DNA of 64,000 nt, taken from Nodularia sp. NIES-3585 (GTDB taxonomy: Bacteria > Cyanobacteriota > Cyanobacteriia > Cyanobacteriales > Nostocaceae). The notes beneath the pieces are model-generated. The model was not told the DNA's origin, did no database searches, and saw only the letters and a list, made by a program, of their open reading frames with translations. The position numbers were made by a program, and so were the translations under genes. The DNA is taken from contig NZ_BDUB01000001.1 of NCBI RefSeq assembly GCF_002218065.1, forward strand, positions 197,567-261,566. Reading direction: 5' to 3'. Positions 24,482 through 34,197 of this stretch are shown here, one piece after another; position 1 is the first letter of the stretch; the number at the start of each line of letters is the position of its first letter.

Positions 24482-25966
24482 TCAACCAATACCTAACCTT
24501 CCCGCCACACCGGGAGTTAACGGTAGGAGCGTCGTAATCATTAAAAATAGTGCCAATAAAGCTAAAGCCGCCCTAGCATCATCTGGTTCACTAATTTCAT
24601 TTAAAGTAGGGCGTTCTAAATCTCTTTGTAAAAAGAAAATCACCACCGCCCAGTAAATAGCCAGGGAATTACCCAGGGAAATTAGCCCCAGGAGAATTAA
24701 AGTTGCCGCAGTTGCTCTTCCTGCGGTTTTGCGTCCATAAATAGCCTGCACAATCCGACCACCATCTAATTGTCCAGCTGGCATCAAATTTAAAGCATTG
24801 ATGACTAACCCTAGCCAACCAATCACTACCAAGGGATGGACACTAACAACGGATGCTTGTAACGCTGAACCTAGAACCACCCGCGCCAAGCTACCGACTA
24901 AAATTGAACCTTGGAAAAACTGATTGGGTAATTGAAATAAACTACCGGGGTGAGAAAGTAGCAAACCGACAATCAACATTAACAAAGAAAGGATACCGCC
25001 AGCCGCTGGCCCTGCCAAAGCAATATCAAATAGTACCTTGCGATTAGGTAATAAAGACTCAAAGCGAGTAATTGCGCCAAAAGAACCAATTTGCACAGCT
25101 GGTAAAAAGAAAGGCCAGCTGAGGCGGATTTGGTGACGACGAGCCAGCAACCAATGACCAATTTCATGAGTTGCCAAAATTGCGAATATTCCAGTAGCTA
25201 TGGGTAAAGCCGCCGCAAATCGTTCGGGGTTGGCAAATAAGTCAAAATTCAGCAGTAATCCTCCAGTTTCTAAACAAGTGGCGATTGTTGCTATCAACAG
25301 AATCACCGCAAAGGATTTTTGCTGTAATGTCATTGGACGTGGATCATTACGGCTAGGTAAGACAATCACCACGGGTTTACCTTCTGTGCTATCCACTAAA
25401 AATAGGCGATATTTATCACCTACTTTGGCTTGCAAACTTGCAGTCAGGCGTTTGTGAACCTCTTCTGCTTCGCCACGCATATTACCTTTAAAAATCGCGC
25501 CTTCTTGATAAGAGATGGTTTCTGTGGAAAAAAATGTGTCAATCCCAAAAATGCTTCTAATGGCGCTTAAGTCTGCTTCTGGAATTGGCAATGCTTCGAT
25601 TTTAAGTTCTGTCAGTACGGCTTGGGGAGTATTTTCGGTTTCTGATGAAGAATTAGCTGCTAGCCTTTCTGTTGCTCTTTGCTGAATAATTGCATCTTGA
25701 CCTGCTGCACGTAACTGTCTGCCTAAGAATACGTATAACCCAGCAGAAGTTACTACCAAGACCAATATACCCAGTATGTTGATATAAATCCCGGCGGCAA
25801 ATAAACCAAAGAATAGCAGCCAGGGAGTCATTAATACCACCGACTGCAACCAGGCTAAGATTCCCAGTTTCCCAAAAGGTCTGGCGCGATAAAAGCCCCA
25901 ACCTAAAATACCCAAAGCGATTAACAAAATTGCCCCAATTATGGGAGTCTCTGACGAGGTAAACAT
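24482..25966 (-). CDS. site-2 protease family M50 metalloprotease
   Basis: 494 residues from ATG 25966 (GAAGG ribosome-binding site 8 bases upstream; the longer frame to 25993 would need TTG). N-terminal membrane helices (about 8-75), a soluble region (about 80-200), then the intramembrane protease core: zinc motif HEIGHW and the second-half motif NLMPAGQLDGGR with the third ligand Asp. SFGAITRFES lies between, as in the EGY1-like plant and cyanobacterial branch. Expected role: regulated intramembrane cleavage of membrane substrates; those are unknown. Confidence 0.88.
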   Translation of the reverse strand: MFTSSETPIIGAILLIALGILGWGFYRARPFGKLGILAWLQSVVLMTPWLLFFGLFAAGIYINILGILVLVVTSAGLYVFLGRQLRAAGQDAIIQQRATERLAANSSSETENTPQAVLTELKIEALPIPEADLSAIRSIFGIDTFFSTETISYQEGAIFKGNMRGEAEEVHKRLTASLQAKVGDKYRLFLVDSTEGKPVVIVLPSRNDPRPMTLQQKSFAVILLIATIATCLETGGLLLNFDLFANPERFAAALPIATGIFAILATHEIGHWLLARRHQIRLSWPFFLPAVQIGSFGAITRFESLLPNRKVLFDIALAGPAAGGILSLLMLIVGLLLSHPGSLFQLPNQFFQGSILVGSLARVVLGSALQASVVSVHPLVVIGWLGLVINALNLMPAGQLDGGRIVQAIYGRKTAGRATAATLILLGLISLGNSLAIYWAVVIFFLQRDLERPTLNEISEPDDARAALALLALFLMITTLLPLTPGVAGRLGIG

Positions 25967-26231
25967 TTCCAAAACCTTCGCTGTGAAAAACAAAGCCCGA
26001 ATTAGTCAAGTGTTACAGATATTATCTCCTAATCTATAACGCTCCCTGTACTCTGCCCAAATTATGCTGCTTTTAGCTTTTTGGGTTAGCAATTATCGCA
26101 CTTGTGATCAAATACTTAACTTATTATGTAAATATAACTAGTGGCTCGACCTGATGAAATAAGTTGGAGATTATCTGTCAGATCATCTGCCATTATGCTT
26201 TTTCAGCAGAATGTATATTTTGTTATTCTTA

Positions 26232-27464
26232 TTAACCGGGTTTCCCGATCAAAAAATCAAATAAATAGTGCGCCATTTCCAATTTAGAACAAGGTGGAAT
26301 TTCTACTTTATTTCCTTGTTTATCTAAAAATATCGCCTGATTATTGTCACTACCAAAACCACTATCAGGCTGATCGATGGGATTAGCAACAATAATATCC
26401 AAATTCTTATTATGCAACTTGGCCATAGCTGGGGTGATGATATCTCCAGTCTGTGCAGCAAACCCAATTAACAGCTGATGGGGTTGTTTTAGTTTTGCTA
26501 ATTGAGCAATGATATCCGGTACTGGTTCTAAAGGTAAGGCTTGGGGGAGCGATCGCTTGGGTAATTTCTCTGTACTATAATCTTTGGGCTTCACATCTGC
26601 TACTGCCGCAGACATAATAATTATCTCAGCATTGTGTAAATATGATTGCATTACTTGCTGCATCTGTTCGGCACTAACTACAGGTATGGCTTGCACTCCC
26701 AATGGTATATCCCAAGTAGCTGGACAATAAACCAAAGTAACATTTGCGCCGCGATGCAGTGCTGCTTGTGCTAAAGCTAGTCCCATTTTTCCCGTCGCTG
26801 GATTGCCAATAAACCGCACTGGGTCAAGATATTCGCGTGTTCCCCCAGCACTAATTAATACACCCTTACCAGTTAAATCTCGTTGGCCGCGAATGTGCAG
26901 TAATGATTGGATATAAGTCAAAATTTCCGGGGGTTCTGCCATTCTTCCCGCCCCGATGCGATCGCACGCCAACAAACCCGATGCTGTCCCCATACTATGA
27001 TATCTGCTATCTGTTAACAGTTGTCGCCAATTTCGCTGCACCGCTAACTGTGACCACATATCTGTATTCATCGCTGGTGCTAATAACACAGGACAACTAG
27101 AAGCCAATACCGTATTTGTGAGTAAGTTGTCAGCCATACCAGAAGCCAACTTTGCTAAAGTATTAGCCGTCAAAGGGGCAATTACCAACAAATCTGCCCA
27201 TTCTCCCAATTCAATATGCAACGGACGCGAGTGAGTTGGTTGCCAAAAATCATTATCTGTGTATGCACAATGGCGAGAAAGGGTAGCTAAAGTTAAAGGC
27301 GTGATAAATTCTTGTGCCGCCTGGGTGAGAATAACGCGAATTTCCACCCCAGTTTTAAACAGCGTTGAAACTAATTCACAAACTTTGTAGGCAGCGATAC
27401 CACCACCGACAGCAACGATCACCCTTTTTTTTCGGTTTGGGGTTTGGGATTGGAGATTTAGCAT
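26232..27464 (-). CDS. coaBC: phosphopantothenoylcysteine decarboxylase/synthetase
   Basis: 410-residue bifunctional enzyme of coenzyme A synthesis. The CoaC flavoprotein half (about 1-185) has VGGGIAAYK, the catalytic His in the [11 protein letters not shown] region, PAMNTDMW and the substrate clamp around [14 protein letters not shown]. The CoaB half (about 195-405) has [18 protein letters not shown] for CTP binding, SAAVADVKP and IVANPID near the end. Both halves look complete. It is followed upstream on the same strand by the DUF2555 gene, 60 bases apart. Confidence 0.95.
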   Translation of the reverse strand: MLNLQSQTPNRKKRVIVAVGGGIAAYKVCELVSTLFKTGVEIRVILTQAAQEFITPLTLATLSRHCAYTDNDFWQPTHSRPLHIELGEWADLLVIAPLTANTLAKLASGMADNLLTNTVLASSCPVLLAPAMNTDMWSQLAVQRNWRQLLTDSRYHSMGTASGLLACDRIGAGRMAEPPEILTYIQSLLHIRGQRDLTGKGVLISAGGTREYLDPVRFIGNPATGKMGLALAQAALHRGANVTLVYCPATWDIPLGVQAIPVVSAEQMQQVMQSYLHNAEIIIMSAAVADVKPKDYSTEKLPKRSLPQALPLEPVPDIIAQLAKLKQPHQLLIGFAAQTGDIITPAMAKLHNKNLDIIVANPIDQPDSGFGSDNNQAIFLDKQGNKVEIPPCSKLEMAHYLFDFLIGKPG

Positions 27465-27524
27465 AATATAAACTTAGGAGCAAGTAGTTAGAAATATAAC
27501 CCTTAACTCCTAATTTTTAAATTC

Positions 27525-27737
27525 TTATGCTTCGTCGTAGGCTTCTAAATCCAAGAGATAGATATAGGGTTCCACTAACTCAGGACGTTGAAAAGCGATC
27601 GCACGCAATAGATGCCAATCATTTAAACCCTCAAAAGCATTGCTGTAATTATCTAGTTCCAGACGATTAGCCAACTCTCCTACATCTGCCGTAGTCATAG
27701 CAGAAATGTCTTTCTTGGAAATGCTTAAAGTTTTCAT
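27525..27737 (-). CDS. DUF2555 cyanobacterial protein
   Basis: 70 residues from ATG 27737, which has a strong GGGAGGGG ribosome-binding site; the longer frame to 27770 does not. The sequence ADVGELANRLELD and the nearly invariant FEGLNDWHLLRAIAFQR identify the DUF2555 family, which is restricted to cyanobacteria and has no assigned function. Its constant neighbour coaBC lies just downstream. Confidence 0.88.
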   Translation of the reverse strand: MKTLSISKKDISAMTTADVGELANRLELDNYSNAFEGLNDWHLLRAIAFQRPELVEPYIYLLDLEAYDEA

Positions 27738-27891
27738 AATCCTTGCCCCTCCCTTATGCAGAATTCTCACCCAGCACGACTTGAGTTGCGCTTGACGCTG
27801 CTACCCAATCTATCTTACTCATTAGAGGACGTGGATTTCCGAAAACCTTGGATTTTTTTTACCATTATGGGCAAAAAATTTCTCCCCCAGA

Positions 27892-28506
27892 CTATCCCAT
27901 GAGATTTACCACAAAATTGCGTAGCACATTTAACATTTCTGGGCGAATTTCATGCCCCATATCAAATTCGTGGTATTCAACCGCAATTCCCAGAGATTCC
28001 GCCACTTCCCGCGTTTTTAAGGCAGCTGGCAGTGGCACAACTTCATCGTATCTACCATGCATAATTAATGTTGGGGGCAAATCAGTTTTAGTTGTTTTGA
28101 CTAGATCAGGATGCAAATATCCACTGATGACAACTAATCCGGCCAGAGGTAATTTTAGACCTACATCCAAAGTCATAGCCCCACCTTGAGAAAATCCAGT
28201 CAAAATAGTCCGCGACAAAGGTACACCAGTACTACTTTCTAAGGAGAGTAACCAATCAATGAGCAATTGCTGACTTTCTCCCAAACCCGCATACATATTT
28301 TCCTTTCTCAGGTCATACCATGCCCTCCCTGTAGGGGAATGGGGAAAAGGAAAAGGCGCATTGGGAAATAAAAACTGGTAATTAGGTAAATTAAAAAACG
28401 GTGCTAGAGATGCTGCATCTTCAGCATTAGATCCCCAACCATGTAAGCAGACTATTAAACCTGCGGGTGGTTGAGAAGTAGAAGGGGGTAGGGAAATAAA
28501 TTGCAC
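27892..28506 (-). CDS. phospholipase/carboxylesterase family hydrolase
   Basis: 204-residue alpha/beta hydrolase. It has LIVCLHGWGSNAED (18-31) as oxyanion-hole region, GFSQGGAMT with the nucleophile Ser at about 115, HGRYDEVVP with the acid (about 157-165), and GHEI with the base His (about 191). This matches the acyl-protein thioesterase/YpfH-like carboxylesterase group (COG0400). Cytoplasmic; substrate not determinable. Its start overlaps a dubious frame upstream (28455-28853). Confidence 0.85.
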   Translation of the reverse strand: MQFISLPPSTSQPPAGLIVCLHGWGSNAEDAASLAPFFNLPNYQFLFPNAPFPFPHSPTGRAWYDLRKENMYAGLGESQQLLIDWLLSLESSTGVPLSRTILTGFSQGGAMTLDVGLKLPLAGLVVISGYLHPDLVKTTKTDLPPTLIMHGRYDEVVPLPAALKTREVAESLGIAVEYHEFDMGHEIRPEMLNVLRNFVVNLMG

Positions 28507-28853
28507 AGACAGGGGTTTACTCCTAAAATTATACTCTTTGAGTAGATTCTACCTGCTATATAAATTTGTGGGCGTTGCTGAATCAAAGTATGAAATGCCA
28601 AAATCACCTTGATTTTTCTTAGTTCCTTTGCGCCTAACGCACTTCGTGCTAGAGCCTCCGGCACGCTGCGCGTAAAATCGCTAACTCTGCCGAAAACTCT
28701 TCTTGTAAGTTCAGCTAGATGTGTTTGTTCAGATTTTAGTTGGCTATGTATATCCTCAGTGACTTCACTGTCATTTGCTGCTTGCCCAAAAAATGCCTGC
28801 ACTGTCAGAGTTACAGACGTTAACAGCCATAAATAAATCTTATATGACAACAT
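28455..28853 (-). CDS. doubtful exported protein, C-terminus encoded by repeat DNA
   Basis: 132-residue frame. Residues 1-25 look like a signal peptide (LWLLTSVTLTVQAFFGQAA) and 26-52 are polar and plausible. From about 53 on, the codons come from a dispersed intergenic repeat (AGAGCCTCCGGCACGCTGCG on the plus strand, found again near 59323). The frame then runs over the start of the carboxylesterase gene. Likely a genuine short gene whose 3' part was replaced or extended by a repeat. No family recognised. Confidence 0.35.
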   Translation of the reverse strand: MLSYKIYLWLLTSVTLTVQAFFGQAANDSEVTEDIHSQLKSEQTHLAELTRRVFGRVSDFTRSVPEALARSALGAKELRKIKVILAFHTLIQQRPQIYIAGRIYSKSIILGVNPCLCNLFPYPLLLLNHPQV

Positions 28854-29151
28854 TTTTTACCTCACACCACATAATTACACAAGAATAATTCCTATCAGGA
28901 TATGATTGCTTTTAGAGAAAAATTCTGATTTAATGGAAAATAATGTCATGTATATATGGAAACTTGATTTTAAAAAGTTGTCAATACTTTCAATTGAGAA
29001 ATTGCGATCGCACCACAAAATAAGTGATTTTTAATCTAATTAGCAGGTTAATTACAATTACTATCTAAGTTTGTGATCATGCGAGTGTATTTTCTCATGA
29101 AAACTTATGTGAAAAGCATGATAATTTAATGAATTTTGTTTGGAGAAAGGT

Positions 29152-30222
29152 ATGAAGCGTCGCCAATTTGTTTATTTAGTCGGAATAGCAACTGCTAGCG
29201 GTGGATTAGCTATTGCTTGTGATGCTAATTCTAATCAAGCCACCACAGAGTTAGGACAAACCGCTACAGAGTTAGGACAAACCGCCACAGAGTTAGAACA
29301 AGAGTTAGTCATTTATTCAGGACGCAACGAGAAACTAATCGGTGAATTAATCAAGCAGTTTGAAGCACAAACTGGTGCCAAAATTCAAGTCCGTTATGGT
29401 GATACGGCTGAATTAGCATCAGCAATTTTGGAAGAAGGCACAAATAGTCCCGCAGATGTATTTTTTGGTCAAGACGCAGGCGCTCTCGGAGCGTTGCAAA
29501 AAGCAGGTAGAACGGTACAGTTACCAAGTGCGCTGGTGAATCAGGTAGATAGTGCTTACCGTTCACCAGAAGGACAATGGGTAGGTGTTACAGGCAGAGT
29601 TCGTACTGTAGATTACAACACGAATTTAGTCAAAGCCGAGGAATTACCATCATCTATTTTTGGTTTTACTGATCCAAAATGGCAAGGTAAAATTGGTTGG
29701 GCCCCTACAAATGGCTCCTTTCAATCCTTTGTCACAGGCTTAAGAGTTACTGAGGGAGAAGATAGAGCCAAGGAATGGTTAGAAGGTATTAAAGCTAACG
29801 ATCCGAAAGTTTATCCTAACAACACATCAATAGTAGAAGCTTTAACCCGTGGTGAGATAGCTGTAGGATTTGTGAATCATTACTATCTGGAACGCATCAA
29901 ACAAGATAATCCTGAAGTTCCAGTAGAGCATCATTTCACTGAAGATATCGGGTCTTTAGTAAATGTTGCTGGCATAGCAATTATTAACAGTGCCAACCAT
30001 CCTAATATTGCTCAAACATTTGCCGAATTTCTGCTCAATGAAGATGCTCAAAACTACTTTGCTAGTCAAACTTATGAGTATCCTCTAGCCTCTGGAGTGG
30101 CAGCCAAAGGGAATTTGAAATCACTCAACGAAATTCGCAAACAAGAGAAAAGAATTGATTTGAGTAACCTGAATGATTTGGATAATACACTGAAGTTATT
30201 GCAGCAAGTAGCAATCATTTAA
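29152..30222 (+). CDS. futA: iron(III) ABC transporter substrate-binding lipoprotein
   Basis: 356 residues from ATG 29152 with GGAG 6 bases upstream; an upstream TTG at 29140 is less likely. The N-terminus carries a twin arginine (KRRQFVYLVG) and a lipobox ending LAIAC, so a Tat- or lipid-anchored protein is expected. A 21-bp repeat encodes TELGQTA units (about residues 32-50) as a flexible linker. The ferric-binding core begins LVIYSGRNEKLI and has QVRYGDTAELA and the Tyr pair in FVNHYYLERI that binds Fe3+. First of two receptor genes in the operon-like cluster. Confidence 0.9.
   Translation: MKRRQFVYLVGIATASGGLAIACDANSNQATTELGQTATELGQTATELEQELVIYSGRNEKLIGELIKQFEAQTGAKIQVRYGDTAELASAILEEGTNSPADVFFGQDAGALGALQKAGRTVQLPSALVNQVDSAYRSPEGQWVGVTGRVRTVDYNTNLVKAEELPSSIFGFTDPKWQGKIGWAPTNGSFQSFVTGLRVTEGEDRAKEWLEGIKANDPKVYPNNTSIVEALTRGEIAVGFVNHYYLERIKQDNPEVPVEHHFTEDIGSLVNVAGIAIINSANHPNIAQTFAEFLLNEDAQNYFASQTYEYPLASGVAAKGNLKSLNEIRKQEKRIDLSNLNDLDNTLKLLQQVAII
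29245..29301 (+). repeat. 21-bp in-frame tandem repeat in futA
   Basis: Two full copies (29245-29265, 29266-29286) and a partial third (29287-29301) of ACAGAGTTAGGACAAACCGC. Each full unit gives seven residues (TELGQTA). It lies in the linker between the lipidated cysteine and the binding domain, so copy number changes would only alter tether length. Confidence 0.85.
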
Positions 30223-30372
30223 ACTGTTATCGACAGATGGTTTTAGCAAGGTAATACAGGCAAAACTTGAAAACCGAGAAAAAATTGATAAGTTTTCTTG
30301 CTTACCCGTGCCACTTAGTGATAATAATTAGGGATAGTAAAAAGTATCGCTAAATATTCCTGTTAAAGAAAA

Positions 30373-31404
30373 ATGGAGCCTATGAAATTGAAAACTTTGC
30401 CATTAATGAAAGTTACAGCTGGAGCTTTAGCTTTTATGCTCAGTTCGGCAGTAGGTGTAAGTGTAAGTGTAAATGCACAAACAAAAACACTCACCATCTA
30501 TTCCGGTAGATCGGAAAAACTGATTTCGCCGTTGCTAGAACAAGCCAAAAAAGACTTGGGGATGAATATCCAAGTCCGTTACGGTGATACGGCTGAGTTA
30601 GCGATCGCTCTCTTGGAAGAAGGCAAAAATAGCCGCGCCGACTTATTTTTTGCTCAAGATGCAGGCGCTTTAGGAACTCTAGAAAGACGAAATCTCACAC
30701 TGCCAATTTCATCTAACTTGCTCAACCAAGTAGTTCCTCGCTTTCGCTCTCCCCAAGGTAAATGGCTAGGTATTTCTGGTCGCGCGCGTGTACTCAACTA
30801 CAACACCAATTTAGTCAAGAAGGAACATCTGCCAAAGTCAGTTTGGGATTTAGTCAGACCACAATGGCGTGGTAAAGTAGCATGGGCCCCAACTAACGGC
30901 TCATTTCAGTCATTTGTCACCGCCATGCGGGTACTAGAGGGAGAACCCAGAACTCTGCAATGGCTGAAAGCGATGAAAGCTAATGGAGTCAAAGATTACC
31001 GCAACAACACGGCGATAGTAGAAGCTCTAGGACGGGGAGAAACTCAAATCGGTCTGGTAAATCACTATTATTTAGCTAACTTCAAAAAAACTAATTCTAA
31101 CTTCCCTGTAGCTGCTCACTACACTAATCAAGACGCAGCATCAATGTTTAACATTGCTGGAGTCGCAATTATGAACTCCACCAAGCAAAAACCGGAAGTA
31201 GAAAAATTTATTGGCTACCTACTCAGACCAAGTTCACAAGCATACTTTGCTAAAGAAACTAATGAATACCCCGTAGTTTCAGGAGTAGCAGCGCCAGTAA
31301 ATCAAGTACCACTGAACCAGATTAAAACACCCAACGTTAACCTGACAAACTTGAATGATCTGCCAGGAACATTAGACTTGCTACAAGAAGCAGGAGTTTT
31401 GTAA
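30373..31404 (+). CDS. futA: iron(III) ABC transporter substrate-binding protein, second copy
   Basis: 343 residues (ATG 30382 is an alternative start, three codons in). Signal peptide to about residue 36 (VSVNAQT); no lipobox, so it is soluble in the periplasm. The core matches the first copy: LTIYSGRSEKLI, QVRYGDTAELA, GAL..L, WAPTNGSFQSFVTAMR and the metal-binding Tyr pair in LVNHYYLANF. The two receptors probably differ in location or expression, as FutA1 and FutA2 of Synechocystis do. The permease gene begins 3 bases after the stop. Confidence 0.9.
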   Translation: MEPMKLKTLPLMKVTAGALAFMLSSAVGVSVSVNAQTKTLTIYSGRSEKLISPLLEQAKKDLGMNIQVRYGDTAELAIALLEEGKNSRADLFFAQDAGALGTLERRNLTLPISSNLLNQVVPRFRSPQGKWLGISGRARVLNYNTNLVKKEHLPKSVWDLVRPQWRGKVAWAPTNGSFQSFVTAMRVLEGEPRTLQWLKAMKANGVKDYRNNTAIVEALGRGETQIGLVNHYYLANFKKTNSNFPVAAHYTNQDAASMFNIAGVAIMNSTKQKPEVEKFIGYLLRPSSQAYFAKETNEYPVVSGVAAPVNQVPLNQIKTPNVNLTNLNDLPGTLDLLQEAGVL

Positions 31405-31407
31405 GAG

Positions 31408-33027
31408 TTGAAATCATCGGTTCGCCCTCCATTATTTCTAATTTTAGCGGCAGCAGTTGTAGCAGTGGCTATTACCCTGCCGTTAGTATACTTAGTTATC
31501 CGTGCAGTAGGTATTGGTGGGGATGAGTTCTGGGCATTAATTTCTCGTCCCCGCAATATCGGTGTTTTCTTGAATAGTGCGGCGATGGCGGCAACAGTGA
31601 CTTTATTTTCCACACTGATTGCTGTACCATTAGCATTTTTAACTGTGCGGACAGACTTACCCGGACGTAAATTTTGGTTAGTAGCAACAACATTACCCTT
31701 AGCAGTTCCTAGCTATGTGGGCAGTTTTGCTTTAATTGCCACCTTAGCACCAAGGGGGAGTTTTTTACAGTTATTGCTCCAACCTTTGGGAGTAGAAGAA
31801 TTACCTTCAATTTATGGTTTTCCAGGGGCAGTTTTAGCCATTACCTTGTTTACTTATCCTTATCTATTACTAAGTGTCCGTTCTGGGTTACAAGGTATAG
31901 ACCCTTCCATAGAGGAAGCTGGCCGCAGTTTGGGTTATAGCAGTAAGGAAACCTTCTTTAAGGTAGTTTTACCCCAATTGAAACCCTCAATGATTGCGGG
32001 GGGGTTATTGGTAGCTTTGTATTCATTGCGGGACTTTGGCACACCCTCGCTGATGCGGTTTGATACCTTTACACGAGTAATTTTTATCCAATACAAAGCT
32101 AGTTTTAATCGCAACACAGCCGCAGTGTTATCGTTAATGTTAGTGACACTGGTACTGTTAATTTTATGGCTAGAGTATCGAGTGCGATCGCGGGCTGCAT
32201 ATTACAGTCGCGGTTCCGCCTCTTTGCGTCCGCCGAAAATTGTGAAATTGGGAATTTGGAAATGGCCAGCGCTGGGCTTTTGCTTACTGATCACTAGCTT
32301 CGGTGTAGTGTTACCAGTGGGGATTACCTTATTTTGGCTGATTCGGGGACTGAATACAGGCTACAGTTTCCCCAACTTGTTACCCAACATCCTTAACTCA
32401 GTTTCAGCAGCAGGATTAGCTGCGATCGCAGCGACAATATTTGCCTTACCTGTAGCCATTTTATCAGTCAGATTCCCCACTAAAATCACCGCCATCATTG
32501 AGCGCTGCTCTTACATAAGTTTTGGAGTACCAGGAATTGTAGTAGCTTTATCATTGGTCTTTTTTGGTGCTAACTACTTACCATTCCTATATCAAACATT
32601 GCCAATGTTGGTATTTGCGTATTTAGTGTTATTTCTGCCCCAATCAGTCGGAGCAATACGCACCAGCCTTCTACAAGTAAATCCCCAGCTAGAAGAATCA
32701 GCACGCAGCTTAGGCAGAAATCCTTGGCAAGCCCTCAGAGAAATCACTTTACCCCTCGTCAGACCTGGTGTAATTAGTGGTGCAGTGTTGGTCTTTCTCA
32801 CAGCCATTAAAGAACTACCTGCAACGATGCTGTTAGCACCCATAGGCTTCAACACCTTAGCAACACAAATTTGGCAAGCTACAGAAAACGTTGATTTTGC
32901 CGACGCTGCGGCCTCCTCTCTAGCAATGCTGCTCGTTTCTATGGGTTCCACCTTATTAGTGTTATCTCAAGAAAACGTTAAAAAAGAGAAAGTCACACCT
33001 AACGCCGAAACACAACCAAAATTTTAA
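31408..33027 (+). CDS. futB: iron(III) ABC transporter permease
   Basis: 539 residues starting at TTG 31408, three bases after the preceding stop. It is a fused double permease of the FbpB/FutB type with two sets of about six membrane helices. Each half has the EAA loop that contacts the ATPase: IDPSIEEAGRSLGYS...VVLPQLKP (about 165-195) and VNPQLEESARSLGRN...ITLPLVRP (about 420-450). It moves Fe3+ delivered by the two binding proteins into the cytoplasm. No stronger start is evident. Confidence 0.9.
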   Translation: MKSSVRPPLFLILAAAVVAVAITLPLVYLVIRAVGIGGDEFWALISRPRNIGVFLNSAAMAATVTLFSTLIAVPLAFLTVRTDLPGRKFWLVATTLPLAVPSYVGSFALIATLAPRGSFLQLLLQPLGVEELPSIYGFPGAVLAITLFTYPYLLLSVRSGLQGIDPSIEEAGRSLGYSSKETFFKVVLPQLKPSMIAGGLLVALYSLRDFGTPSLMRFDTFTRVIFIQYKASFNRNTAAVLSLMLVTLVLLILWLEYRVRSRAAYYSRGSASLRPPKIVKLGIWKWPALGFCLLITSFGVVLPVGITLFWLIRGLNTGYSFPNLLPNILNSVSAAGLAAIAATIFALPVAILSVRFPTKITAIIERCSYISFGVPGIVVALSLVFFGANYLPFLYQTLPMLVFAYLVLFLPQSVGAIRTSLLQVNPQLEESARSLGRNPWQALREITLPLVRPGVISGAVLVFLTAIKELPATMLLAPIGFNTLATQIWQATENVDFADAAASSLAMLLVSMGSTLLVLSQENVKKEKVTPNAETQPKF

Positions 33028-33061
33028 TTTACTCATCGCCTTATTTCCCCTGTTATCTACT

Positions 33062-34102
33062 ATGCAACAAGCAATTGTCCAATTACAGAATGTCACCAAG
33101 CAGTTTTCCCAAAATGTCGCGCCCGCCGTGGATAATGTATCTCTAACGCTGCAACAAGGGGATATATTGGGATTGCTTGGCCCATCTGGTTGCGGTAAAA
33201 CTACACTGTTGCGAATGATCGCGGGTTTTGAGAACGTGCAATCAGGAAAAATTGAAATTGGCGGTAGAATAGTTTCCCAGGGTTCTGTTTCTGTTCCAGC
33301 CGAACAGCGTGACATCGGCATTGTTTTTCAAGATTACGCCCTGTTTCCCCATTTGAACGTCGCTGAAAATGTCGCCTTTGGGTTGAGACATTCGACTAAA
33401 CAGCAAATCCAAAAACGGATCAGCGAAGTCATTGAACTAGTAAACCTGCAAGGCTTAGAAAAGCGTTACCCTTACGAACTATCAGGTGGACAGCAGCAAA
33501 GAGTCGCCCTCGCCCGCGCCTTAGCACCCCAACCGCAACTCATGCTGTTGGATGAACCCTTAAGCAACCTTGATATTCAAGTACGGTTGCGGTTGCGCGA
33601 AGAAATCCGAGACATCCTGAAAGCGGCGGGTACTTCAGCTATTTTTGTTACCCATGACCAAGAAGAAGCGTTAGCTATTTCCGATGTTGTGGGTGTTATG
33701 AAGCAAGGACACTTAGAGCAACTAGGTACACCAGAAGAAATTTATACTCATCCAGCATCGAGGTTTGTCGCTGAATTTGTGACTCAGGCTAACTTCCTTC
33801 CCGCCCGTCGTCAAGGTAATATTTGGGAAACCGAAGTAGGTAATTTTGAGTTACCAGTTAACTACAAAAACGACACTGGCGAAATTATGATCCGCCAGGA
33901 AGATTTAAGATTAGAAGCAGCCACTGATTCTCCTGTATTTATCCACAGTCGCAGATTTTTAGGACGCGAATATTTATATTGTTTAAAAACTGCTTCTGGG
34001 AAAGAAATTCACGCTCGAACAATCGCTGATATGCCCCTACCTATAGGCGCACGAGTGCAAGTATCTGTCCCCAGTGATACTGTCAAAGTTTTTACCCAAT
34101 AG
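33062..34102 (+). CDS. futC: iron(III) ABC transporter ATP-binding protein
   Basis: 346 residues. Walker A GPSGCGKTT (about 40-48), Q-loop FQDYALFPH, signature LSGGQQQR (about 141-148), Walker B LMLLDEPLSNLD and switch His in FVTHDQEEA. The C-terminal 110 residues form the TOBE-like regulatory domain (IMIRQEDLRLEA). Member of the FbpC/FutC subgroup. Thirty-four bases downstream of futB, completing a receptor-receptor-permease-ATPase set. Confidence 0.92.
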   Translation: MQQAIVQLQNVTKQFSQNVAPAVDNVSLTLQQGDILGLLGPSGCGKTTLLRMIAGFENVQSGKIEIGGRIVSQGSVSVPAEQRDIGIVFQDYALFPHLNVAENVAFGLRHSTKQQIQKRISEVIELVNLQGLEKRYPYELSGGQQQRVALARALAPQPQLMLLDEPLSNLDIQVRLRLREEIRDILKAAGTSAIFVTHDQEEALAISDVVGVMKQGHLEQLGTPEEIYTHPASRFVAEFVTQANFLPARRQGNIWETEVGNFELPVNYKNDTGEIMIRQEDLRLEAATDSPVFIHSRRFLGREYLYCLKTASGKEIHARTIADMPLPIGARVQVSVPSDTVKVFTQ

Positions 34103-34197
34103 TTTCTGTAAGAGGTCTATTAACGAACCACCAAGGAACGAAGGAAACGAAGGAAGAGAGTTTAAGAGATATTTTTCGTAGGTCGTGAGAGTGTTAG

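Noticed and set aside
29101-29151. Fur box upstream of the iron transporter genes
   Set aside because: AT-rich sequence is present but no convincing 19-bp palindrome could be aligned by eye.
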